8,022 nucleotides of DNA from Chloroflexota bacterium (GTDB lineage Bacteria; Chloroflexota; Dehalococcoidia; SM23-28-2; RBG-16-64-32), in NCBI GenBank assembly GCA_022565075.1, contig JADFKG010000095.1, forward strand, positions 1 through 8,022, in the 5' to 3' direction. Of the stretch, positions 1 to 5,444 are shown in pieces; position 1 is the stretch's first letter; every line of letters starts with the position of its first letter. The notes under the pieces were generated by a model. It was not told the origin of the DNA and made no database searches. It saw only the letters and a program-made list of their open reading frames with translations. Both the position numbers and the translations under genes were made by a program.

Positions 1-18
1 GGAGCTGAGCCGGGGCCT

Positions 19-247
19 GAGCGGCCCGCTGCCCAGGGCCTGAGCGGCCCGCTGCGAAGCAGCAAGAGCGGCCCGCTGCCCAGGGCCTGAGCGGCCCGCT
101 GCGAAGCAGCATGAGCGGGAATACTGCGCCACCGTCTGGTGGGACGAGCGGTCACCGGAATCACAGATTGATCAGCAGCATGAGCGGGAATACTGCGCCA
201 CCGTCTGGGACGAGCGGTCACCGGAATCACAGATTGATCAGCAGCAA
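19..247. repeat. Mosaic tandem repeat array (two A units, two B units)
   Basis: Four consecutive units each begin with GAGCGG and end with AGCAGCA plus A or T. Two A units (19-65, 66-112) have period 47 and are identical over 46 bases. Each holds two copies of GAGCGGCCCGCTGC, so this 14-mer occurs at 19, 42, 66 and 89. Two B units (113-181, 69 bp; 182-247, 66 bp) differ mainly by a 3-bp indel near 138-142. Hairpin potential is high: AGCGG-C-CCGCT inside every A core, GCTGC-GAA-GCAGC at the end of each A unit, and CCACC-GTCT-GGTGG at 129-142, which the 3-bp indel removes from the second B unit. I do not recognise the family. It may be an extragenic repeat, or part of a longer array cut by the window edge. 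No Cas gene or CRISPR-like regular spacing is present. Confidence 0.85.
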
Positions 248-328
248 GAGCGGACAAAACCGCACCACCTTCGTCGAGATCGCGTCCCACCGCTGATGGT
301 TCTCTACTCTTAGCGCAACGGAGGGACC
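248..328 (+). other. Leader between repeat array and first gene
   Basis: This is a non-coding spacer of about 80 bases after the last repeat unit. It begins with GAGCGG, the same hexamer that opens every repeat unit, and then diverges. It ends with a good ribosome binding site, GGAGGG at 320-325, three bases before the ATG at 329. I see no convincing -35/-10 pair. The best -10-like hexamer, TACTCT at 305-310, is poor and lacks a -35, so the operon promoter is unresolved and may lie within or before the repeats. Confidence 0.5.
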
Positions 329-1465
329 ATGGCGCATGCCAGGCCGAGCTTCACCATCGGGATCGAAGAGGAGTACTGGCTCGTCGATCGGCAAACGCGC
401 GACCTGGTGCCCGATATGCCACCCGGTCTCGTCGCCGCCTGCGACAAGATCGCGGTAGGCATGGTGAGCCCTGAGTTCATTCGCTCCCAGATCGAAGTCG
501 GGACCCCGGTCGGGGCCAACATCAAGGAGACGGCCGAGCACCTTTTTGCGCTCCGCCGTCTGGTTTCCGACGCCGTCACCAACTACGGCATGGCGATCAT
601 CTCGGCGTCGACCCATCCGTTCGCCGAATGGGCGGATCAGCGTCACACCGACAAGGAGCGGTACAACGTGCTCGAACAGGCGCTCCAGGGTGTGGTGCGG
701 CGGCTCCTCATCTGTGGCATGCACGTGCACGTCGGCATCGAAGATGAAGACTTGCGCATCGACCTCATGAACCAGGTGCTGTATTTCCTGCCCCACTTGT
801 TGGCGCTGTCGACGTCGTCGCCGTACTGGCACTCGGCAGACACCGGGTTGAAGTCGTACCGAACCGCGGTGTGGCGTTCCCTGCCTCGCACCGGTATGCC
901 GGACGAGTTCGACGGCTGGCGTGACTTCGAGCGCCATGCCCAGGTCCTCATCGATGCCGGCGTGATCGAAGATGCCACCAGGCTGTGGTGGGACATCAGG
1001 CCGTCCGTCCGATACCCGACCTTGGAGATGCGGTCCACCGACATCGCCACCCGCGCCGAGGATGCCGTCACCCTGGCCGCCCTGTTTGTGTCCCTGCTCT
1101 CGATGCTGTATCGGCTGCGGGAGGACAACCAGCGGTGGCGTATCTACTCGCGTATGTTGGTCAACGAGAACGTGTGGCGCGCTCAGCGGTACGGGACCGA
1201 GGAGGGTCTCATCGATTACGGCATCGGAGAGATCGTCCCCTTTGCCGATCTCCTCGATGAGATCATCGAGCTCGTGCGACCCGACGCCGAGATGCTCGAC
1301 TGCGTCGAGGAGGTCGAACAGGCCCGCAACATCCTGGAGCGGGGTACCTCAGCCGACCGGCAACGGGCGGCGTTCGCCAAGGCGGTTGCCGACGGCGCCT
1401 CGGAGAAAGAGGCGTTGATCGCGGTGGTGGACTTCCTGATCGACGAGACTGTGGCCGGGTTATGA
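329..1465 (+). CDS. ybdK: GCS2/YbdK-family carboxylate-amine ligase
   Basis: A 378-residue protein of the glutamate-cysteine ligase type 2 family (COG2170-like), whose members use ATP to join a carboxylate, usually glutamate, to an amine such as that of cysteine. The cytosolic substrate of this one cannot be told from sequence. Diagnostic stretches are the N-terminal GIEEEYWLVD (about residues 11-20, with the acidic ATP/Mg-binding cluster), CGMHVHVGIED (about 129-139), PTLEMRSTD (about 230-238) and the C-terminal VNENVWRAQRYG (about 273-284), all in the family order. Length is normal for the family. The ATG start is supported by GGAGGG three bases upstream and by the family motif starting soon after. 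The stop overlaps the nadE start by four bases (ATGA), implying translational coupling. Codon use is mixed for Arg and includes GGG for Gly, matching the first part of nadE but not the later genes. The family assignment is firm; the reaction is inferred. The symbol denotes the family only. Confidence 0.9.
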   Translation: MAHARPSFTIGIEEEYWLVDRQTRDLVPDMPPGLVAACDKIAVGMVSPEFIRSQIEVGTPVGANIKETAEHLFALRRLVSDAVTNYGMAIISASTHPFAEWADQRHTDKERYNVLEQALQGVVRRLLICGMHVHVGIEDEDLRIDLMNQVLYFLPHLLALSTSSPYWHSADTGLKSYRTAVWRSLPRTGMPDEFDGWRDFERHAQVLIDAGVIEDATRLWWDIRPSVRYPTLEMRSTDIATRAEDAVTLAALFVSLLSMLYRLREDNQRWRIYSRMLVNENVWRAQRYGTEEGLIDYGIGEIVPFADLLDEIIELVRPDAEMLDCVEEVEQARNILERGTSADRQRAAFAKAVADGASEKEALIAVVDFLIDETVAGL

Positions 1466-3183
1466 CCGATCGTCTGCGAATCGCAGGCGCCCAGATCGAC
1501 CTGACCGTCGGCGACCTGGCAGGCAACGAGCGCAAGATCCTCGAAGCCATGGCCTGGGCTGAAGACCAGGGTGCCGACGTGTTGCTACTCCCCGAGCTTG
1601 CCATCACCGGCTATCCACCAGAGGACCTGGTGCTGCGAGAGGGCTTCGTCACCGAAAACCTTGCCGTTCTCGACCGGCTGGCTGCTGCTTCCGGCAGGGT
1701 GGCGGCCGTGGTCGGGTTCGTCGACCGGCTCGCTGCGGGGGTGATCGATGACGATGTCGTGAAGCGAGACGTGGCCAACGCCGCCGCAGTCCTGGCCCAG
1801 GGTGCCATCAGGGGGATCTACCACAAGGAACTGCTCCCGAACTACGGCGTCTTCGACGAGGCCCGTTACTTTGCGGAGAGCCGCGACCCGGTGCGGCTCT
1901 GGATGATGTCGGGGGTGACTACCGGGGTGTCGATCTGTGAGGACATCTGGTCTCCGGATGGGCCGCCCTCGGTGCAGGCGGCATCCGGGGCTGCGGTGCT
2001 ACTCAACATCAACGGCTCGCCGTATCACATCGGAAAAGGGGAGGAGCGCGCCGCCCTCTTGCGCGATGAGGCGGTGCGGTCCGGCGCCGTCGTTGCCTAC
2101 CTCAACACCGTCGGCGGCCAGGACGAACTCGTCTTCGACGGCGGCTCGATCGTTCTCGACCCGTCCGGGGAGCTGGCGGCGCGCGCCGTGATGTTCGACG
2201 AGGACCTGCTCGTGCATGACATCGAAGTGCCTGAGGTAGCGCCAGCGGCCGGGCACACCTTCGTGAGCGGCTCTACGGCCGCCGACAGGCCGCCCGTGGA
2301 GCCCAGGGTGGAGTCTCCGCCTCCCTACGAAGCGGAGGTCTACCAGGCGCTCGTCACGGGCACTCGGGACTACCTGGGGAAGACGGGCTTCAGTAAGGTG
2401 CTCGTTGCCCTCTCCGGCGGTATCGACTCCAGCCTCGTCGCCGTCGTCGCGGTCGACGCCCTGGGCGCTGAGAACGTCATCGGCATCGGCATGCCCTCGC
2501 GCTACTCTTCCGAAGGCAGCATCAAAGACGCGCAAGACCTGGCGGACAACCTCGGTGTGCGTTTCCTCGTCGTGCCGATCGAGCCGGCCCATGCCGCCTA
2601 CCTGTCGATGCTCGAACGCCCATTCGCCGACCTGAACGGCGGAGCGGAAGGCACGGCCGAGGAGAACATCCAGTCGCGCATTCGCGGCAACCTCATCATG
2701 GCGCTGTCCAACAAGTTCGGCTGGATCGTGCTGACGACCGGCAACAAGAGCGAGTTCGCCACCGGCTACGCCACACTTTACGGCGATATGTCCGGCGGCT
2801 ACGCGGTGATCAAGGACGTGCCCAAGACGCTGGTCTACCGCCTCGCCCGCTATCGCAACTCAGTCGGCCAGCGGCCGGTTATCCCCGAGTCCGTGATCAC
2901 CAAGCCGCCCAGCGCCGAACTGAAGCCGGGCCAGCTGGACCAGGACTCGCTGCCGCCGTACGAAGTGCTCGACGCCATCATCGAGGAGTACGTCGAGAAG
3001 GATCGCGGCGTCGCCGAGATCGTCGCCATGGGCCACGACGAGGCGACGGTCAAGCGCGTCGTGCGCATGATCGACGTCACCGAATACAAGCGGCGCCAGT
3101 CTCCGCCCGGCGTCAAGATCACGCCCAAGGCGTTCGGCCGCGACCGCCGCCTGCCCATCGCCCACCGCTACCGGGGCCTGTAG
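1462..3183 (+). CDS. nadE: Glutamine-dependent NAD+ synthetase
   Basis: A 573-residue two-domain enzyme that makes NAD+ from nicotinic acid adenine dinucleotide, ATP and glutamine-derived ammonia, the last step of NAD+ biosynthesis. The N-terminal nitrilase-fold glutaminase domain (about residues 5-260) shows the Glu-Lys-Cys triad: E45 in LLLPELAITGYPP, K122 in YHKELLPNYGVFDE and C159 in SICEDIW. The C-terminal synthetase domain (about 290-573) has the PP-loop ATP motif SGGIDS (318-323), then TTGNKSE, GYATLYGDMSGG and the substrate-contacting KPPSAEL region. Length fits the fused glutaminase-synthetase class. The start overlaps the preceding stop as ATGA. Codon use shifts between the two domains near 2380-2400: 11 of about 30 Gly codons are GGG before and none of about 24 after, and CGC rises from 5 of 19 to 15 of 19 Arg codons. 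Function is secure; the origin of the two halves as one natural gene is less so. Confidence 0.95.
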   Translation: MTDRLRIAGAQIDLTVGDLAGNERKILEAMAWAEDQGADVLLLPELAITGYPPEDLVLREGFVTENLAVLDRLAAASGRVAAVVGFVDRLAAGVIDDDVVKRDVANAAAVLAQGAIRGIYHKELLPNYGVFDEARYFAESRDPVRLWMMSGVTTGVSICEDIWSPDGPPSVQAASGAAVLLNINGSPYHIGKGEERAALLRDEAVRSGAVVAYLNTVGGQDELVFDGGSIVLDPSGELAARAVMFDEDLLVHDIEVPEVAPAAGHTFVSGSTAADRPPVEPRVESPPPYEAEVYQALVTGTRDYLGKTGFSKVLVALSGGIDSSLVAVVAVDALGAENVIGIGMPSRYSSEGSIKDAQDLADNLGVRFLVVPIEPAHAAYLSMLERPFADLNGGAEGTAEENIQSRIRGNLIMALSNKFGWIVLTTGNKSEFATGYATLYGDMSGGYAVIKDVPKTLVYRLARYRNSVGQRPVIPESVITKPPSAELKPGQLDQDSLPPYEVLDAIIEEYVEKDRGVAEIVAMGHDEATVKRVVRMIDVTEYKRRQSPPGVKITPKAFGRDRRLPIAHRYRGL

Positions 3184-3207
3184 CCAGACGTGGTCACGCC
3201 CGCTAAG

Positions 3208-3840
3208 ATGACGCTCGTGACTATCAAGGCAGTGTTCTTCGACTTCGGTGGCGTCATGCTCACTCACATGGACGGCATCGACCACGCCGCCGTCGAGGCG
3301 AAGCTCGGACTGCCCGAGCGCACGCTCTTCGACTGCCTCTACCGCGAGAGCACCTATCGCGACTTCCAGGTCGGCGCCTGCACGCGCGAGGAGTGGTTCG
3401 ACTCGATCCGCACGGCGGCGGCGAAGCGAATGGACGCTGACAAGGTCGACGACTTCATGAACGCCTGGCAAACGTCCGAGCGCCTGCTTGATAAGGACAT
3501 GGTCGCCCTCGTCGGTCGGCTGCAGTCCTCCGGCTATACGACCGGCATCATCTCCAACACGATCCCGGGCATGGAGGAGCGGCTGCGCACCGAGATGCCG
3601 CACCTGATCTCGATCTTCGACGTCCGCATCGGCTCGGGAGACATCGGCGTCGCCAAGCCCGACCCGGCGATCTTCCGCCATGCGCTTGAGGCGGCCGGCG
3701 CCGAGCCTGAAGCGTCCGTATTCACCGACGACGTCAGCGCCTACGCCGCCGCCGCCCGCGATATCGGCATGCACGGCTTCCACTTCACTGGTTACGAGCA
3801 ATTCGCCACGGATTTGCGGTCGATCGGCCTCGACGTATAG
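3208..3840 (+). CDS. HAD-superfamily (subfamily IA-like) hydrolase
   Basis: A 210-residue haloacid dehalogenase-like protein, probably a cytosolic phosphatase of unknown substrate. Counting from the ATG at 3208: motif I is FFDFGGVM with nucleophile D12; an alpha-helical cap lies at about 20-100; motif II is GIISNT (S116); motif III is VAKPDP (K150); motif IV is FTDDV (D174, D175). The residue two after the nucleophile is Gly rather than the usual general-acid Asp, as in other DFGGV/DLGNV-type HADs. This may mean different or weaker activity. Three starts are possible: GTG 3190, ATG 3208 and GTG 3217. None has a clear ribosome binding site. TAAGAT at 3204-3209 lies seven bases before GTG 3217, which would suit a leaderless start there. 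It follows nadE by only a few bases on the same strand, so co-transcription is plausible. Confidence 0.85.
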   Translation: MTLVTIKAVFFDFGGVMLTHMDGIDHAAVEAKLGLPERTLFDCLYRESTYRDFQVGACTREEWFDSIRTAAAKRMDADKVDDFMNAWQTSERLLDKDMVALVGRLQSSGYTTGIISNTIPGMEERLRTEMPHLISIFDVRIGSGDIGVAKPDPAIFRHALEAAGAEPEASVFTDDVSAYAAAARDIGMHGFHFTGYEQFATDLRSIGLDV

Positions 3841-3844
3841 CGCG

Positions 3845-3873
3845 TTGACAGCCTGCCTCACGTTTGTCACAAT
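3845..3873 (+). promoter_or_regulatory. Predicted sigma-70-type promoter for the Fe-S carrier gene
   Basis: A perfect TTGACA (-35) at 3845-3850 is followed by a 17-base spacer and CACAAT at 3868-3873, which matches 4 of 6 of the -10 consensus. It begins five bases after the HAD gene stop and predicts a start near 3880, giving a leader of about 33 bases. The surrounding DNA is more AT-rich than the genes. With the terminator at 4298-4334 it defines a one-gene transcription unit. Confidence 0.6.
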
Positions 3874-3912
3874 ATAGGAACTGATCGCTTACTTTAAGAC
3901 TGAGGTGCAGCC

Positions 3913-4275
3913 ATGATGACCGTCTCTGTAAAGGCCGCCGAGAAGGCGAAAGCAATGTTCAAGGAAAAGGGTCTTCCCGAGGACACCGGCCTGCGCGTTT
4001 TCGTTGCTGGTGGCGGTTGCTCCGGCTACCAGTACGGCATGGCCGTCGCACGAGAAATCGAGGACGACGACCTGATCATCGAGAACGCGGGCGTCAAGCT
4101 GGTCATCGACCCGGAAAGCGCGCCGCTCCTCGAGGGCGCCGAGATCGACTACGTCGACGACCTGATGAAGGCCGGCTTCACGATCTTGAACCCGAACGCG
4201 ACCAGCTCCTGCGCTTGCGGCACCTCCTTCCAGACAGCAGAGGGCGGCGGCGAGGCGCGACCCTGCGCCCACTAG
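3913..4275 (+). CDS. A-type iron-sulfur cluster carrier (IscA/ErpA/SufA family)
   Basis: A 120-residue HesB-like domain protein that probably carries or delivers Fe-S clusters to apo-proteins in the cytosol. The fold-defining pattern is present: GGGCSGYQYGM with C36, then ILNPNATSSCACGTSF with C100 and C102, the three cysteines used for cluster binding. The family motif is usually CGCG; here it is CACG, keeping both cysteines but replacing the Gly between them. The C-terminal tail is longer than usual, Gly-rich, and ends RPCAH with a fourth Cys (C118) and a His that could add a ligand. Two adjacent ATGs (3913, 3916) are possible. GAGG at 3902-3905 is 7 or 10 bases upstream, so the choice is open. 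No isc/suf operon neighbours occur in the window. I cannot choose between erpA, iscA and sufA, so no symbol is given. Confidence 0.93.
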   Translation: MMTVSVKAAEKAKAMFKEKGLPEDTGLRVFVAGGGCSGYQYGMAVAREIEDDDLIIENAGVKLVIDPESAPLLEGAEIDYVDDLMKAGFTILNPNATSSCACGTSFQTAEGGGEARPCAH

Positions 4276-4297
4276 GCCCACCCGAATCCGAAACAAG

Positions 4298-4334
4298 AAC
4301 CCGGAGCCATCACAGGCTCCGGGTTTCGCTTTCC
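4298..4334 (+). terminator. Intrinsic terminator after the Fe-S carrier gene
   Basis: A perfect 11-bp stem, AACCCGGAGCC (4298-4308) pairing with GGCTCCGGGTT (4315-4325), encloses the 6-base loop ATCACA. It is followed by a pyrimidine-rich tail (TCGCTTTC). The stem is strongly GC-rich and starts 22 bases after the stop codon. The tail has few consecutive Ts, but the stem quality and position make a terminator the best reading. An A-rich flank before the stem gives some bidirectional potential. Confidence 0.82.
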
Positions 4335-4362
4335 CGGCTATAACGTCCCGCGGAGGTGCCCC

Positions 4363-4845
4363 ATGACCTACTGGATCGTAGTTGGCTCCGAAGAGAACAT
4401 GCGTATCGCCGAAGAGCGCGGATTCGACATGTTCGGCTTCAAGAGCACCCGTCGCTCCGAGGTCTCCAGCATGAAGCCCGGCGACCTCATCATCTTCTAC
4501 CTCACCAAGATCATGAAGTTCGGCGGCATCGCCGAGGTCACGTCTGACTACTACGAAGACCACGAGAAGGTCTTCCGCAGCGTGAAGCCGAAAGAAGACT
4601 ACCCCTGGCGCGTCAAGATCAAGAAGATCACCGTCCTCACGCCGGAGCAGTACCTCGACGTGCGCGAGATCGGCCCGACGATGGAGTACGTGAAGAAGTG
4701 GCCGGCGGAGCACTGGCGCCTCGCCTTCCAGGGCAACCTGCACAAGATCCCGGAGCGACTACAAGATGATCGAGGGCCTGATGCAGGAGGCTGTGAAGGT
4801 CAAGGCCTAGCGCTCTGCCTTGAACGACCAGTCGCCGTCAAGTAA
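4363..4845 (+). CDS. EVE-domain (PUA-like) protein, frameshifted near 3' end
   Basis: A small cytosolic EVE-domain protein. This PUA-superfamily fold is associated with binding modified bases in nucleic acids, and the specific ligand is unknown here. Family features run through residue 131: MTYWIVVGSEENM at the start, GDLIIFYLTK (about 40-49), FGGIAEVTSDYYED, DYPWRVKI (79-86) and the C-terminal signature WRLAFQGNLHKIPE (118-131). After Glu131 (codon 4753-4755) the open frame becomes Gly/Asp/Pro-rich sequence unlike the family and runs to 4845. The +1 frame from 4757 instead reads DYKMIEGLMQEAVKVKA and stops at TAG 4808-4810, which is what an EVE C-terminus should look like. A net +1 indel near 4755-4757 is therefore likely. 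The intact product would be about 148 residues ending at 4810. GGAGG at 4352-4356 supports the ATG. Either a sequencing error or a real disruption of the last helix is possible. Confidence 0.85.
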   Translation: MTYWIVVGSEENMRIAEERGFDMFGFKSTRRSEVSSMKPGDLIIFYLTKIMKFGGIAEVTSDYYEDHEKVFRSVKPKEDYPWRVKIKKITVLTPEQYLDVREIGPTMEYVKKWPAEHWRLAFQGNLHKIPERLQDDRGPDAGGCEGQGLALCLERPVAVK

Positions 4846-5304
4846 TTGCGGTTCGCCGTACCTCGGTATGATGATCAGGCGACTGAACGACAGGGTGGCG
4901 AGATCGGAGCCTGCAAGCAAAGGCCCGACAGTCACGGTAAGCAGTTCCCTGACGTCGGATACGTCCTCACTCCTGATCCGCGGGGGATCTGCTGGATCCT
5001 GCACGCCCGTGACGGACAGGCCTTCTTGATCGATGATTAACGCCGGGAAATCGCCGAATAGGGCGTTGTCGCCTTCCCATTCGAATCTGAACGTCGTCTC
5101 GGACGATGTGACGGCAACATCCGTAAGCTTCAGGGTTACGCCGGCTCTCGTCACGGATTCGCCTACCGAATGGTATCTGTCCGTCGGTAGTTCGTCCGAA
5201 GCACCAAACGGAGACACGGGCAAGCCGACAGTTTGATCAACGAACAGGGCGATGGGCGCTGCCACAACCAGCACAACTACTGCGATGTAAGCTGCTGTCT
5301 TCAT
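4807..5304 (-). CDS. Small membrane-anchored or secreted protein, unknown function
   Basis: Not recognised. From the ATG at 5304 it is 165 residues. It starts with Met-Lys and a hydrophobic stretch AAYIAVVVLVVAAPIALFV (about residues 4-22), a signal peptide or single N-terminal membrane anchor with the rest outside. The remainder alternates polar and hydrophobic residues with many Val, Thr and Ser (for example GVTLKLTDVAVTSSETTFRF and ATLSFSRLIIIPRYG), suggesting a beta-sandwich, and ends DGDWSFKAER. There is no Cys lipobox. Longer starts exist in frame (TTG 5358, ATG 5352, ATG 5322), but a promoter-like element covers 5358-5329, which favours 5304, or 5322 if leaderless. GTAGGC lies upstream of 5304 as a weak ribosome binding site. 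It uses two rare TTA codons and is less GC-rich than its neighbours. Its TAG overlaps the expected stop of the convergent EVE gene in one CTAG. Confidence 0.7.
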   Translation of the reverse strand: MKTAAYIAVVVLVVAAPIALFVDQTVGLPVSPFGASDELPTDRYHSVGESVTRAGVTLKLTDVAVTSSETTFRFEWEGDNALFGDFPALIIDQEGLSVTGVQDPADPPRIRSEDVSDVRELLTVTVGPLLAGSDLATLSFSRLIIIPRYGEPQLLDGDWSFKAER

Positions 5305-5328
5305 CGAAATCTTGCCTACCATTGCTCG

Positions 5329-5358
5329 ATCATCTATCGATAGAATAAGCATTGTCAA
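5329..5358 (-). promoter_or_regulatory. Predicted promoter with palindromic site, minus strand
   Basis: Read on the minus strand, TTGACA (5358-5353) is followed by an 18-base spacer and GATGAT (5334-5329), a 4 of 6 match to the -10. This predicts a start near 5322. A perfect 12-bp palindrome, TCTATCGATAGA (5333-5344), lies across the spacer and the edge of the -10, where a repressor could block transcription. The operator role is inferred from position and symmetry only. Confidence 0.45.
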
Positions 5359-5405
5359 TACCGATTTCTTGCGAGCCCGAAGGCGACGATCTGCCGTTCC
5401 TTCTG

Positions 5406-5434
5406 TTGCCCGCGTGTGGCCGCTCTCGTAAAGT
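5406..5434 (+). promoter_or_regulatory. Predicted promoter for metF-like gene, possibly leaderless
   Basis: TTGCCC (5406-5411) and TAAAGT (5429-5434) are separated by 17 bases, each matching 4 of 6 consensus positions. The -10 ends ten bases before the ATG at 5445. Transcription would then start at or within a few bases of the start codon, which fits the lack of any Shine-Dalgarno sequence there. It is divergent from the minus-strand promoter about 50 bases away. Confidence 0.4.
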
Positions 5435-5444
5435 GAACCCCGAT

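Noticed and set aside
19..247. CRISPR array
   Set aside because: The repeats are directly adjacent or internally duplicated, units vary from 47 to 69 bp, there are no unique spacers of constant length, and no cas gene is present.
227..937. Long minus-strand reading frame opposite the ligase gene
   Set aside because: It mirrors the GC-rich codon pattern of the ligase, has no recognisable domain and no ribosome binding site, and overlaps a clear conserved gene.
2860..3870. Long minus-strand reading frame across nadE end and the HAD gene
   Set aside because: It spans two well-supported plus-strand genes and a promoter, is rich in Arg, Asp and Val as expected for antisense of GC-rich coding DNA, and shows no domain.
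4339..4344. TATAAC as -10 of an EVE gene promoter
   Set aside because: It matches 5 of 6 positions but no -35 is found at proper spacing, where the terminator stem lies instead; left unannotated.
3889..4743. Long minus-strand reading frame across the Fe-S carrier and EVE genes
   Set aside because: It crosses a terminator and two conserved genes and has no family signature.
5305..5358. N-terminal extension of the minus-strand membrane protein from TTG 5358
   Set aside because: The stretch contains a -35/-10 pair and a palindrome, and it would place polar residues before an otherwise normal N-terminal hydrophobic segment starting at the ATG at 5304.
5352..5444. N-terminal extension of the reductase from TTG 5352
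   Set aside because: The added residues are unlike the MTHFR family, cover the divergent promoter region, and lack a ribosome binding site.
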